DNA from: Mesostigma viride
Taxonomy: Eukaryota > Streptophyta > Mesostigmatophyceae > Mesostigmatales > Mesostigmataceae
Direction: 5' to 3'
Length of the DNA stretch: 64,000 nt
Assembly: GCA_009746045.1 (NCBI GenBank)
Contig: RPFO01000065.1
Coordinates: 8,784,042-8,848,041 of the forward strand
Part shown: positions 15,366-37,555 of the stretch, piece by piece
Layout: every line of letters begins with the position of its first letter
Position numbering within the stretch: the stretch's first letter is position 1
Program-made: the position numbers and the translations under genes
Notes under the pieces: model-generated
What the model was told of the DNA's origin: nothing
What the model saw: only the letters and a program-made list of their open reading frames with translations
The model's database searches: none

Positions 15366-16800
15366 GGCTACCATTAATTAATTAATTAAACTCGTGCTCC
15401 CGTTGGGGAGTCACGGAGCACCGAAGTGCTTTTAATCCCTGTGTGTGCACTACAGGAGAAAGGGCAGAGACCCCCAGTCTCCTTCATGCCAAAGGCATGC
15501 CACAGCTGCAATCGGGCGCGGCTAGCGAAAAGGACAGGCTAACGATCCGGCAAACTGTGGGTGCAATAAGACCCATGTGAGCATATCATAGCAAGGAGCG
15601 TGGGCAAGTAATCTGAACATAGCCAGGGCGTAGCATGGCTGTACTAGGACTAGGCTAAGGCTATGGCTGGTTGTGTACCGTGCGTTGGCGGCACGTGACT
15701 AGGTGTGTTGGCACAGCTAGGCATGGCTGCCTTAGCGGCAGTGACGCCAATGGTTACAAGCTAGGGCTATTGCTATTCTAGCCCGCTGGGGGCGTCCACA
15801 TCTTGTGGTTGATCATCAGGTCCCCGCCCCTCCAGTACACCTTGGGCTTCTGGGGGTCCTGCTTATGGCGGAGGTATTCCGGCCACAGGTCGCGTCGCTG
15901 CTGTTGCTGAGCGGGGGTGAGGTCGTCATCCAGCGTCCAGGTGAGGTCGTGCAACCGCTTGCGACGAGAGAGGAACCGCTGCTTATCCTCAGGGGAGGGG
16001 AAGGTGAGTAGGACTGGTGGGGGGGCCGCCTTGTCCCGTGAGTGGGGAAGGCGGTGGCACCCACGCAGTTCTACCTCACCTACCAGGCCCATGAGGGTAA
16101 GAAGCTGGTTCTTGAGCTCGTCAGCAAGAGAGGTTGACGTCTCACCTGGCTTCTGGGGGAAGCGACGTAGCACCACTCGGCACTCGCGGCGAGCGCGATC
16201 GGTGACCTCCCGTTGCTGGGCCTGGCGGTGGTCCTCCAGCTCCTGGAGCTTTGTGGCGATGGCGTCGGTGGTGGAGGCGGTCGCTGACCGCAGCAGGTCC
16301 GCGTAGGAGAGCGGCGGGAGGTCGCCAGCATCCTGCCGGGGTGGCTGGGATGCAATGGTGGCCGTCTGCTCCGCTATCTTGGGGACCTGTGTGGCCAGGG
16401 CCTCGGTGTGGGCGGTGATGGCCTCAAGCTTCTTCAGGAGCACGCCACACTTGCCCTCCACCTGGTTAAGGCGAGAGACAAGTGCAGCATGCGTTTCCGA
16501 AGCCTGCGCCGTGGTGTGTAGCGCCGTGAACTGGGGTTGTAGCTTGTGGACGACCTTGGTTTCCACGTTGGAGACCCGGGCCTCGACCGTGTTGAGCGTG
16601 GTGTTCAGCGATGTCAGCTGCTCGGCCAGCGGCCAGGTCACGTGCTCCTCCAGCACTGCGCGGATGTCATCCTTGCCGAGGGAGGAAGCCTGGGCTACCA
16701 TGGTCCGGATTCTCCCGATTTCTGCCCTGCGCTGGTTGCCTCCTTGTTGATAACTAGATGGGTTTATATAATCTTGCATCCGAGCTGTCCTCTACTGCAG
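15366..16800 (-). mobile_element. ORF1-only non-LTR element, nearly intact
   Basis: Minus-strand unit with an intact ORF1 followed directly by about 400 bp of non-coding 3' region. It ends in a hairpin with 7-bp outer arms GTGCTCC (15394-15400) and GGAGCAC (15415-15421) and a TTAA-repeat tail (15366-15389). No ORF2 follows. The 5' boundary near 16800 is approximate and no target duplication was identified. Together with the element at 1.3-6.5 kb it indicates a family of ORF1-only elements. Confidence 0.65.
15778..16779 (-). CDS. ORF1 protein of a non-LTR retrotransposon
   Basis: Intact 333-residue frame, not recognised by name. Residues about 20-150 form long heptad-rich helices (RVSNVETKV, LVSRLNQVEGK) expected to make a coiled-coil multimer. 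Residues about 195-270 carry the RRM-like core (ECRVVLRRFPQKPGE, HRLPHSRDK, PPPVLLTFPSPEDKQRF). The C-terminal domain follows (LDDDLTPAQQQQRRDLW, KVYWRGGDLMIN). This order is that of L1-type ORF1 proteins, which coat element RNA and act as nucleic-acid chaperones. ATG 16779 is the first in frame; a later Met (MVAQASS) is also possible. The lack of stops, unlike other copies in the window, points to recent insertion. A TATATAAT stretch lies just upstream. Confidence 0.75.
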   Translation of the reverse strand: MQDYINPSSYQQGGNQRRAEIGRIRTMVAQASSLGKDDIRAVLEEHVTWPLAEQLTSLNTTLNTVEARVSNVETKVVHKLQPQFTALHTTAQASETHAALVSRLNQVEGKCGVLLKKLEAITAHTEALATQVPKIAEQTATIASQPPRQDAGDLPPLSYADLLRSATASTTDAIATKLQELEDHRQAQQREVTDRARRECRVVLRRFPQKPGETSTSLADELKNQLLTLMGLVGEVELRGCHRLPHSRDKAAPPPVLLTFPSPEDKQRFLSRRKRLHDLTWTLDDDLTPAQQQQRRDLWPEYLRHKQDPQKPKVYWRGGDLMINHKMWTPPAG

Positions 16801-16943
16801 CTAGATCGAAACTGATGTAAGTATAATTTTTAACATACATATGTGTCTAGCTTGCGGGCTAGCTAGCATCCGGCCATGCTTCGGTCCGCGCCATGTACGT
16901 ACTGAGGTGCCATTGTCGACTAGTTGAACATATGCAGTCACAT

Positions 16944-16986
16944 ATTAATTAATGAATGAATTAAACTCGTGCTCCCGTACGGAGCA
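16944..16986 (-). repeat. Retroelement 3' tail with hairpin
   Basis: Minus-strand end of another element: TGCTCC-CGTAC-GGAGCA hairpin (16970-16986), the GAGTTTAAT box shared with the neighbouring element, and an ATTAATT tail. Its body was not traced. Confidence 0.55.
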
Positions 16987-17227
16987 TTAAACCCGATGAA
17001 TGGGTGGATGGATGGATGGGTGGGTACACCCAATCCTACCAGTCTAAGCTATCTACAAGCTATCTACAAAACAGTCCTATAACTATGGTGCCCGCGACCC
17101 TAGCTAGGGGTCTTGCCTAGCATGCTGCCCACGTGTGCGAACGCGAGGCTTCCCTGGACTGCAGGGGGTTTGTTGTCCTCTATGACCCGGGCCCACTTGG
17201 CCTAGTCCATCATCTTTTTCCAAGTCA

Positions 17228-17890
17228 CGGAGAGGCCTAAAAAAAAAATTAAATTAAATTACATTATAACATGCATCCGTTGGGAGGTCATGTAGCACAT
17301 ATTCCTTGATGGGTGGTGGAAAGGAGAGAGCCGCGTAATCTAACTATGCTAACGCTAAGCTACCTAGTCTAGGAAAATCCTAACTGCCCTACTCGTCAAA
17401 ACGCCTCCTCCGCTTGGGGGGAGGGGGCTTGCCCACAGGGTGGAGAGGCCTAGGTAGCCCCGGCCCCATATATCGATCATGTACGAGCTGCTCTTTGAAG
17501 GTGCGGGCCTTGCGGCTTACGTCGAGCTAACCTGGCTGGCCGGGCCCAGCCCACGTGAGGAGGTGCCTGCCCGCGGCTGGGTGGGGCGCAGCCCTGCAAA
17601 GGGGCCACGGGAGGTGTCTACCTGGTAGGTGCATGCGAGCTACGTGCCCTTCGAGCAGCAGGCGCCGCTGCTTGATGGTGCTGGTGATACTTGTGGCATG
17701 CCGAGGTACAAGTCCTCCTTGCGGACATGAGCAGCGTATCCTACACGGAAATTAATTGACCGCAGCATGTTGGTGAGGCGCGCCGTCCAGCTTGCTGGCG
17801 AGGTCAGCGGTGAGAGTCCACGTCTCTGCCCCGTACGTACGTAAGAACAGGAGTCACATATGGATCCGGTCTCTATTATAAAGGATGGTC
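17228..17890 (-). pseudogene. LINE ORF2 C-terminal remnant with 3' tail
   Basis: On the minus strand the broken frames give ETWTLTADLASKLDG, MLRR, RKEDLYLGMPQVSTTIKQRR and EGHVARMH, the signature C-terminal region downstream of LINE reverse transcriptases (GSETWTLT, RRL.-GHV-R). A Pro-rich end and a 3' UTR follow, the same as the copies at 39.5 and 59 kb. It ends with a diverged hairpin (CATCCGTTGGGAGG) and an AAATT tail. It is 5'-truncated and frame-shifted. Confidence 0.65.
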
Positions 17891-18378
17891 ACGATCTTGC
17901 AGTCGAACCACCCCCACGGAAGTGCACTGTATCAAGGAGACAACTCACGGAAGTGCACTGTATAGTTATGACTTGTGAGCCTCTATTATGTGCATACATA
18001 TGTTGTAGTGTATCTAACAACATTATAAAAAATAAATAAACAAAAAACTTGCAGCGCCATGGGCGCTTCCAAATCATGGGCTAACCACATTGCCACGAAC
18101 AGGTCTTCAAAGGCCATACAAAGTACAAAGGCCCCTTTCTCTCCTTGGCCCGACTCAAACCCACGTTCCCCACATAATAAATGAAAAATCTTGGGGTGGG
18201 GTGGGGGTGGCGATAATGGCACATTTCCGGCCTGTAACCGGTAAGGCGCTAAATCCAGAACTGTCTTGCATTTCTTGACATGTCAACCGTCTCTAGTCGC
18301 TACTGTATGAAATATGGGTGTTCAACGATCCCCACATGCATCAACAACAAGACACAACAAAAGTCCATGCAATGACCC
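17891..18378. other. Unassigned region downstream of the IQ-motif gene
   Basis: Contains a short direct repeat (CGGAAGTGCACTGTAT at about 17919 and 17948) and nothing else I can name. It probably includes the 3' UTR of the IQ-motif gene, which ends at 18379. Confidence 0.4.
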
Positions 18379-21300
18379 CTATGTCCCCGCAACTCCCGCC
18401 TGGACCTGCGGCGGAGCATCCTGCTCCTTCCACGTCGCATCGGGCAGGGTGGGTATGGAAGCATCCGAGGCCCTCTGGTTCGTCTCCCTCTTCATCGCAC
18501 TACTCGGTCTTGCTTGTCCACTGACCGACCTCCCTTGTACACTGACGGGTCTTCCTTTTGCACCATGGCTGGCATCCCCCTTAGCCCCTGGCTCCGCCCC
18601 CGCTGGCGCCTGCACGTGCCAGTAGCCCTGCCCTGCCTCCGCACCGGCCGCAGACATGCCCGCGTGCAGGACCAGGTTCCTGGGGGAGCAACCGGGGCCC
18701 ACGCTCATGCGGTAATGCTGTACCGACGACTGCATCCGGTCCCTATGGGGCCTAGGGATACCAGGAGCCAGCGTGCCGCCGCCGCTGCCGCTGTCCACGT
18801 TAAAGTCATTCGAACGCTCCCACAGCCCATTGCCGCCAGGCCCCCGCAGCTGCCCACTCGGCCGTTGACCCGCCTCCATCCTGCTCGCGCGCTGCTGCAG
18901 CATCAGCGCCGTGTCCACGGACGCGCGCCGGTCCTGCGCCAGCTTGGCGTCCACGACCCCTGGCTGGGGGGAGACATACCCTGAGAAGCTCGACCCCCGC
19001 ATGCTGGGCGGGCCCAGGTGTTCGCGACCATCATCGTCATCCTCCTCGCTACTGTCATCGTTGGAGTGATCGCCGCCGGACCCTGAGGACGAACGGCTGC
19101 CCTGGCTGTGACGGGGGTCCTTGTCATCGCCCCCCTCGTCCCCTTCGCCCTCTGCGTTCTCGTTGGTGCAGGCCTCATCGTTGTCCTCTAATGCTAGCCC
19201 CCGCATGTAGCGCAGATCGGACAGCCGCGCGCGTGTCATCTGGCGCGCGGCACGCACGTGGTGGAGGTGCGCGTTGATCGCTTCCCGCTTCATGCGCGCA
19301 CGGATGAGGTAGCCGCGGAAGGCCGCCTGGGGTGAAAGGAAGGGGGGGGCGGGGGGCGGGGGGAGGGGCGGGGGCGGGAGCCGGGGGGCGGAGTACAGGT
19401 GCAGAATATTTGAGGAAATTAATTCATGATCATACTCATAATCATCCTCAGGGAACCGAGTGACCCAGCACCACTGTAGTATTCCCTCCTCGCGCCACAT
19501 GGCCGCTTCAAGAATCCGTCTCCCCTCCACCGCTTAAGCTCCACTACCCCTCTCACCCGCAGCACGTTGGCTGCCTCACTGCCTTACCTGCACCCTCCTC
19601 CCTCCTCTCCCCATCTGGTGCACAATGGCCCCCCTATTCCCCCCCCCCCCCCCCCCGGCAAGATCACTGCCACCCACCCCTTTCCTTGCTGAACGACCAT
19701 GGCCGTCTACTGCCCCCACCTGCACAGCACTGCCCCTCTATCCCCTTCACGCCCCCACCTGCACAATGATGTCGCGCTACTGCCACAACCCCACCTGCAC
19801 AATGATGTCGCGCTACTGCCACAACCCCACCTGCACAATGATGTCGCGCTACTGCCACCCACCCACCTGCAAGATGATGTCGCGCTACTGCCACAACCCC
19901 ACCTGCACAATGATGTCGCGCTACTGCCACACACCCACCTGCAAGATGATGCCGCGCTACTGCCACACCCCCACCTGCACGATGATGTCGCGCTACTGCC
20001 ACACCCCCACCTGCACGATGATGTCGCGCTACTGCCACACCCCCACCTGCACGTTGATGTCGCGCTACTGCCACCCCCCGACCTGCACGATGATGCCGCA
20101 CTACTGCCACACCCCCACCTACACGATGATGTCGCGCTACTGCCACCCCCCACCTGCACGATGATGTCAAGTTAAATTTCCCTCACCTGCACGATGATGT
20201 CAAGTTAAATTTCCCTCACCTGCACGATGATGTCGAGTTAAATTTCACTCACCTGCATACTAATATGAATACTAGTATGTTATATTATACTTACTAATTA
20301 TATTCACCAGCATACTATCGGGCCCACCCATCCCCTTTACGTCGTCACTTGGATGATGATGTCCATCTGCATACTTCACCTGCACAAGGATAGCAATCGA
20401 TTACCTTCACCTGCACAACGATGGCGGCCTATCGCCCTCGCGTGCACGATGATGGCCGCTATGCCCTTCCTTTAACGCCCTCACCTCCACAATGATTGTG
20501 AGCTACCGCTATCCCCTGTACACATGATGGCCGCCTACGCCCTGCCTAAACCTCACCTCCACAATGATTGTGAGCTACTGCTATCCCCTGTACACATGAT
20601 GGCCGCCTACGCCCTGCCTAAACCTCACCTCCACAATGATTGTGAGCTACTGCTATCCCCTGTACACATGATGGCCGCCTACGCCCTGCCTAAACCTCAC
20701 CTCCACAATGATTGTGAGCTACTGCTATCCCCTGTACACATGATGGCCGCCTACGCCCTGCCTAAACCTCACCTCCACAATGATTGTGAGCTACTGCTAT
20801 CCCCTGTACACATGATGGCCGCCTACGCCCCGCCTAAACCTCACCTGCACGATGATGGCAACCTACATCCGTTCCAGACCTCACCTGCACAATGATCGCG
20901 GCTTCGATCGGGTCCAGCTGCCGCAGCCGCTCCTTGCGCCTCCGCCTCGACTCGGCCCTCGCCCGCTCCTTTGCCCGCGCCTCTGCGTCCTCCCTCAGCT
21001 TGGCCACCCGCTTCTCCAGATCTGTGAGCTCGTCCTCGCCCCGCGCGTTCCGGCGCGACAGCCCGTTGGCACTCCGCTGCCGACCGTGAGGCCCCCCGCT
21101 CTTGAACCCCCGCCGGGCACTCCCCAAGGCCTCCTCGAGCTCATCCGCACGAAATGTGATCTCCCCGGTCGAGCCGCCCCCGTACTCGTCCCACGGGGGG
21201 CCCCCCTCGCCCGCATCGATCGCTGCCACATGGCTCTGGAGACTGGCCTGCAACACCTCGAGACTCGCGCGGCTGTTGAAGCTGGGGGCAGCCGACAGAA

Positions 21301-24300
21301 ATGCGGGGGAGCGCATGCCGCCACCGCCTGCAGCCACCGAGAGCGAAGACGGCGATGACGGCAGGAGCGCGGTTGTGTTGTTGTTACTGCCGGCCACAAC
21401 ACCGGCCACGGATGCTGGCCGCGTGGCGGCTAGCTGATCACTCGTGAGGCTGAAGCGGGCGCTGAGCAGGCGATTGCGTTTGTCCGGGCCGCCGGCCCGG
21501 GGTTGGCTGCCGCCGCCGCCCCTCTGCCCGTCGCCCCCTTTCCCAGCCCCCTTTCCACCCGCCTTGCTAGCCCCCTTGACGCTACTCGTCCGTTCGTGCT
21601 TATGCTGCGGACGTGGCCGCCCAACGTGGCGATCCACGCGCAGAGAGGCCAAGTCCCCCGCTGTGTCACTTCCCGAATCCGGCCCCATTCCCGCGACCTC
21701 CGACCCCGCGACACTTTCCACAGAGCACGCGACATCGCTCACGGCCGCGGTGGTCGCAAGCGAGGGCCGGACTTGCAGAGGGGGTTCCCACCGCCCCGTG
21801 TCCACGCGCGCATGCTTGCCCCGCAACGAGTGGCTCGTCCCGAGCGAGGGCTGAGATGGGCTGGAAGTCAGCCCGCCGTAGGCCCCCGCCCGGGCACCAT
21901 TACGGCCCATCGCCGTGAACGGGCGCGTGGAGTTTCGGTACCCTTCCGTCGCCGGGCGGACTAGCCCAGGGGAGACCCGCACCCAACCTGGGAGCGGGCC
22001 GAGGATGCTGGGGGAGGAGGGACACTTGTCGAGGACAGGGTTGCCGTGCTCGTCCCACAGCGTCTCGTCGGCGGGGCTCTGGATTGGGTCCTCGAGGCGC
22101 ACACGCATGGGCGACTTACGCGGCTTCTTGTGGACCATGGGCGCAGGGAGCACGCTCTGGTGGGGCGTCGCGGCCAGGTGCGTCCACTGGCCGCCCGCGA
22201 CCTGGCGGTTTGAATCGGGGGTGTCATACACATACACAGTGTTTACGTGACGTGAGAAGGTAAACAGCGAGATCGTATGTATCCATGTGAAAAGGGGCTT
22301 ACGCATGCGTACTACAGGCATTATGTTATAAGTATCATGTGGGAATGCGTACTATAGGCATCATGCAGCCATGTGTACTAAAGCATATCCATGGGCGCTA
22401 AAACTGCTGGGAGGGGAGGGGAGGGGAGGGGAGGGGAGGGGAGGGGAGGGGAGGGGAGGGGAGGGAGGGGAGGGAGGGGAGGGGAGGGAGGGGAGGGGAG
22501 GGGAGGGAGGGGAGGGAGGGGAGGGGAGGGGAGGGGAGGGGAGGGAGGGGAGGGGAGGGGAGGGGAGGGAGGGGAGGGGAGGGGAGGGAGGGGAGGGGAG
22601 GGGAGGGAGGGGAGGGGAGGGGAGGGGAGGGGAGGGGAGGGGAGGGGAGAGGGAGGGGAGGGGGGGGGAGGGGAGGGAGGGGAGGGGAGGGAGGGGAGGG
22701 GAGGGGAGGGGAGGGGAGGGGAGGGGAGGGGAGGGGAGGGAGGGGAGGGGAGGGGAGGGGAGGGAGGGAGGGGAGGGGAGGGGAGGGGAGGGGAGGGAGG
22801 GGAGGGGAGGGGAGGGAGGGGAGGGGAGGGGAGGGAGGGAGGGGAGGGAGGGGAGGGGAGGGAGGGGAGGGGAGGGAGGGGAGAGGGGAGGGAGGGGAGG
22901 GGAGGGGAGGGGAGGGAGGGAGGGGGGAGGGGGGGAGGGGAGGGGAGGGGAGGGAGGGGAGGGGAGGGAGGGGGGGGAGGGGAGGGGAGGGAGGGAGGGA
23001 GGGGAGGGAGGGAGGGGAGGGAGGGGGGAGGGGAGGGGAGGGGAGGGAGGGGAGGGGAGGGAGGGGAGGGAGGGGAGGGGAGGGGAGGGGAGGGGAGGGA
23101 GGGGAGGGAGGGGAGGGGAGGGAGGGGAGGGGAGGGAGGGAGGGGAGGGGGGGGGAGGGAGGGAGGGGAGGGGAGGGGAGGGGAGGGGAGGGGGGGAGGG
23201 GAGGGGAGGGAGGGGAGGGGAGGGGAGGGGAGGGGAGGGGAGGGGAGGGGAGGGGGGAGGGGAGGGAGGGGAGGGAGGGGAGGGGAGGGGAGGGGAGGGG
23301 AGGAGGGAGGGGAGGGGAGGGAGGGAGGGAGGGGAGGGAGGGGAGGGAGGGAGGGGAGGGGAGGGAGGGGAGGGGAGGGGAGGGGAGGGAGGGAGGGGAG
23401 GGGAGGGAGGGAGGGAGGGGAGGGAGGGGAGGGAGGGGAGGGGAGGGGAGGAGAGGGGAGGGAGGGGAGGGGAGGGGAGGGGAGGGGAGGGGAGGGAGGG
23501 GAGGGAGGGGAGGAGGGGAGGGGAGGGGAGGGGAGGGGAGGGGAGGGGAGGGGAGGGGAGGGGGGATCAATCAGTACTTACGACTGATTGATCATTACTC
23601 TAAGGATTCATTCCGCCCCATGGACCGCTGCAACCAATCGAAGGTAATGCAAATTAAAATAATCATATGTATGTCGGCTGACGCCAGTCGCCTAACCCAC
23701 TAGCAGCCTACTAGCAACCCGGCAACCATTGAGCAACCCCCTAACACTGGCCGCGCACCCTTGGCTAACATACTATACATCCGCGCCCACGCACCTGCAC
23801 GCGCTTCTCCACCTGTACGAGTGCGGTGCGGATGCGAGCATACTCCGGCAGCGTGACGAGCGACGGCAGCAACTCGAGCATGCGGCGCACGTACAGCCGG
23901 CACACCGCCAGGCCAGCGCTCACGCAGTGCCGCCGCTCCGTGAGCACGGCCACAGGGACGCGTACCCAGTCGGTCATGACGTTATCGACCGCGCAGAGGA
24001 GTCCCGGGAGCTCCAGCATGCCAGGGATATCTGGAGATAGACGCTTCCAGAGCTCGGTCAACAAGGTTACCAGGTTTTCGGTGATGTGCCGCTTGTAGGG
24101 GCCGCCGTTGCCCTGGCTCTTGAGCTGGAGGAGCGCAAAGGGGATGAGGTCGACGACCACGGAGGTCACAGCTGGGGTGTCCTCGTCCTCGCATTGGTAT
24201 TCCGGCAAGTCACCGCTCAGGACGGCGTTGACGACATCCACCACCGTGTCCCCTTTGCCCATGCGGCGCGAGCGCGTGAAGTCCACGTTCAGGATCGCCT

Positions 24301-24592
24301 TGGTGAGCTCCATGACGAGCCCGGCGCTGCCCCGTTCCAGTTGGATCTCGTTGACCAGGTTGTAGACGAACCGGTGGTTGAGCAGGTATTTCGTCAAGCC
24401 CGGCCGCCGCACCTCCACGTCCCAGTGCATCAGCGAGTCAGCGAATTTGGGCTGCTCCAGGAAAAACGTTGCGTTGCGGACGACGTACGCTAGCGCGGAA
24501 TCCAGGCAGAGCAAGGGACTGTTGACGTCGTCGCGAGGTAGGCGCGGCGGCTCGGCCTCGTTGGGTTTCCCAGCCAATTTGGGCATCGCCAT
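18379..24592 (-). CDS. Predicted IQ-motif protein, three exons, about 1,020 aa
   Basis: Predicted exons 24592-23795, 22201-20885 and 19326-18379, all joining in phase 0 with GT-AG introns. The exon 2/3 join is well supported because it rebuilds a canonical calmodulin-binding IQ motif, AAIIVQ plus [11 protein letters not shown]. The exon 1/2 join is inferred only from phase, strand and spacing; exon 1 could be a separate gene. Exon 1 is a helical, conserved-looking domain of 266 residues with no motif I recognise. Exon 2 is disordered and ends in a charged helix ([20 protein letters not shown]) before the IQ motif. Exon 3 is acidic and Ser/Gly-rich. Function unknown; calmodulin binding is inferred from the motif alone. 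The introns carry a 1.16-kb purine tract and two splice-site minisatellites. It faces RPA2 head to head. Confidence 0.6.
19717..20250. repeat. 36-bp minisatellite carrying a splice-donor copy (IQ gene intron 2)
   Basis: About eleven 36-bp units followed by shorter partial copies. On the minus (gene) strand each contains ATCATTGTGCAG-GTGGGG or a near variant. This matches the true end of exon 2 and its donor (ATCATTGTGCAG-GTGAGG, junction 20885/20884). Confidence 0.9.
20430..20876. repeat. 72-bp minisatellite carrying a splice-donor copy (IQ gene intron 2)
   Basis: 72-bp units starting at 20521, 20593, 20665, 20737 and 20809, plus flanking partial copies. On the gene strand each has ATCATTGTGGAG-GTGAGG, another version of the exon 2 end and donor. 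It lies directly beside the true junction, so it and the 36-bp array probably share that origin. Confidence 0.9.
22408..23565. repeat. GGGGA/GGGA purine-only tract, 1.16 kb
   Basis: Only G and A on the plus strand, a mosaic of 5-bp GGGGA and 4-bp GGGA units with occasional longer G runs. It lies in intron 1 of the predicted IQ gene, so the transcript would carry a long CCCCT/CCCT pyrimidine tract. The sequence can form triplex DNA and, on the plus strand, G-quadruplexes. The open frames in it (Gly/Glu/Arg-rich, Pro/Leu/Ser-rich) are artefacts. Confidence 0.95.
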
Positions 24593-25814
24593 AATCGATT
24601 AGTTGCAATTTCAACAGGCTAATGCAAAGAAAGTCTTACTGGTCTCAGCAGAAGATTTGTAAATTACATGGCTACGTAAATTAATTATAGATTCTGAGTA
24701 AACGGACACTCGCAGGCGATTCATGGCTCAGGGTTCGGCCAATTGCGCAAGCAGCTCGCGGCATACTTGCTGGCAGCGATTCTCCCCAGTTGGAAAACGA
24801 TGGATACGGACTCACAAGATATGTTGTGCCATCAAGTACCAAAAATAACGGCCGCATATGCCGACGTGTTCGATAATTAATTATGGAATAGCTCCATGTC
24901 GTCCCAAAGAACTGCCTACCCGAGACTATACATGGGTTTCTAATGGCCTGAACAGCTCTTCTCAATTTCTCCTTTCGAAACACGAAAAGAAAAGCAAGTC
25001 GAAATTGCGAAGTCCAAGTCAGCCCTGTAATACATTCTCAACGTGTGACTGCCTTCAACTAGTCCTCCATAACCCAAGCCGGTGCGACACCGGTATTGTA
25101 TTGGGTATTTCTAAAGCAGCGTCATATATAGAATGCGGATGCCAGTCGGCAGTCGCGGGTCGCCCCACTCGCCAGACGAATGGTCATTAGGACTGTCGAC
25201 GTATAGCAGTACGTACGCATACACCAATTGCGTATTACACACTGTACACTGCACAGACACCTACAGACACCACGTCTTGGACAGTGCATCCGCTGCGCGA
25301 GCCCCGCGGATGACCAGGAAACAGCTCGGTAGAGCCGCCAGGGACAAGTAGGTGCGGACGGCGACAAAACCCCCCACGCGAGCCGCGCCGCGCCGCGCCA
25401 CGCCTGCGGCAAGCTTGACAGAATGCCACTAGCTTCCCGCCATCAGCGTTCAAACGCGCGAGCGCACCCGTGTCAGATGCAAGCGGCACGAAACCTGAGC
25501 GGCCTTGGGTAATTCCCGCCAAGCCGAGTCTCAGACCATTTTCGACTAGAGACAAGGCGACAACAGCTGACTATATTTTCCGTTTTCCACCCATTTTCGT
25601 GTATATACTCACTTCCCGCTCGGCCTTGCCAAGCTGCAACGAGCAAGTCGTTTGCTTTTGCCAAAATTGTTGGGTTCTGAGAGGACCTATCTGCAATTGC
25701 TTGCCCATCTGTCAAGATTGGCAACTGGTACTCCAGCTTCGCTGCTTGAGGCGCATCGTGTTACGAGGTGGTCTGAGCAGTTGAAGTGAGTAGTCTGAAG
25801 GGAATTGTTTTGCC
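24593..25814. other. Intergenic region between two divergent genes
   Basis: Lies between the ATG of the predicted IQ gene (minus) and that of RPA2 (plus), so it should hold both promoters. No repeat array or element was recognised and I could not assign a TATA box. Confidence 0.5.
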
Positions 25815-36039
<10,225 letters not shown>

Positions 36040-36883
36040 CGATGCCCCCCCCCCCCCCCCCCCCAAAAAAAAAAAAAAAAAGGGATAGTGAAAACACATG
36101 GATGTGCATGTACGTCGGGTAGTGACGCCACGAATACATATGGACAACGGCTTTACACCGTGGCTTATAACCACGTCCGTTTTGCACACCCTGGATTTAG
36201 GATGTGCATGTGCAACGGATCGCAAGGTCAAGGCGCCCGCACGAATGCCTCGGTGTGTACACACACTGTAATGAGACCTATGCGCGCATGCACATATCAG
36301 CAGTAAGAGAATGGGCCCAAGGTTCTCCAGCGACTGCCCAGCGTCGAACCGCCTTGCACGTGCAGGGGTGCAATACGAGCATGCCGTGCGACATAAACTG
36401 GATAATCCGAAATGGCTGTAGAGCTAAGAGGGCAGGGAGAGTGCCTGCATGCCTCGGCAGCTAGCCAAGTCACGCGTCGACCCATATCTTTTATTCGTAT
36501 ATGTTATACTGCATTCGTACGGCGGCAGTAGCGAAATACTAAGTCGCACGGTGCAGTACCGGCGCGGCGTCCAATTCGAGACTTGGGACAATTTGCCCAA
36601 GTCCCAAACACTAGGGAAATGGGACTGCCACGCTACTGTACGGACCAAATTACTTGTCCCGACTTGTCAAACAAATTATATGGGCGTGTCAGGCTCATTG
36701 AGTAGATTAATGATGAATGTTTACATGTCGAAAACTTTGCATTAATTAATTAATTGATTCCATCATCAATATTGTTACGATAAGTTTGCCAAGTCCCTAA
36801 AATGGCCCTGCCACGCTAGTGCACAGACCAAACTACTTGGACATCCAATTGTCAAATAAATTATATGGGCATGTCAGGCTCAT
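36040..36883. other. Region downstream of RPA2
   Basis: Starts with a C run followed directly by an A run (about 36046-36081). A direct repeat around ATGTCAGGCTCATTGAGTA (about 36687 and 37349) was later used as the target of the SINE-like insertion. No gene was recognised. Confidence 0.5.
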
Positions 36884-37348
36884 TCTGATCAGACACTCCG
36901 CAAAGGTGAAAACCTTTGCGTTCAGTGCCGGGCCGCGGAAAACGCGGAAAACGCGATCTGCAAATGAATCCGACCGGAATCGAACTGGGGACCTCTCGCA
37001 CCAATTTTGCTGACTATAGGACGGACGTCTCCGGTTACCATGGCATCGCCAACTTACACCTACAGTCATCCGCAAAAGTTCTCCTGTCCGGGGAGTGATG
37101 CAAGCCTTTCGGATTTGGTACTAGATAAATCACTCGAGATCTGTGTGTAGGAGTACTACACACGTGTCTGCACGCGAGACTTGTTCAGTCTCGCACCGTG
37201 AGACGGGCTGAACACGGCTGAATCCTTCTTTAGAAGGGGGCGTAGCCGGTACTATCGAAATCAGCCAAGCGTATATTCTGATCAGACACTCCGCAAAGGT
37301 GAAAACCTTTGCGTTCAGTGCCGGGCCGCGGAAAACGCGGAGAACGCG
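36884..37348 (-). mobile_element. SINE-like element, full copy plus partial second unit
   Basis: The insertion is flanked by the 10-bp duplication TCAGGCTCAT (36874-36883 and 37349-37358). The 252-bp unit (36884-37135) matches the copy at 59904-60155. On the minus strand it contains a pol III B-box-like AGTTCGATTCC, with TGGTAACCGG upstream in the place of an A box. It ends with the hairpin GCAAAGGT-TTTC-ACCTTTGC and the end sequence GGAGTGTCTGATCAGA. A second, truncated unit (about 37276-37348) with the same hairpin is joined on the far side. A tRNA-derived SINE fits best; fold and promoter are untested. Confidence 0.65.
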
Positions 37349-37555
37349 TCAGGCTCATTGAGTATATTAATTATGACTGTTTACATGCCAATTAAAAACT
37401 ATGCATGCATGAACTGATTCCGTCATAAACATGACATAAAATGTATACGGTAAGTTTGATATCCAGGAAATGGTATCTGTCCGAGGCAATGCTTTAATTA
37501 TCTACAAAAGGTAAAGGGCTATATATCCAAGGCCTAGCATCATAATCAAGTGTCT

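Noticed and set aside
22371-23591. Gly/Glu/Arg-rich and Pro/Leu/Ser-rich open frames near 400 aa
   Set aside because: Translation of a G/A-only tract; open in several frames at once and with no codon signal.
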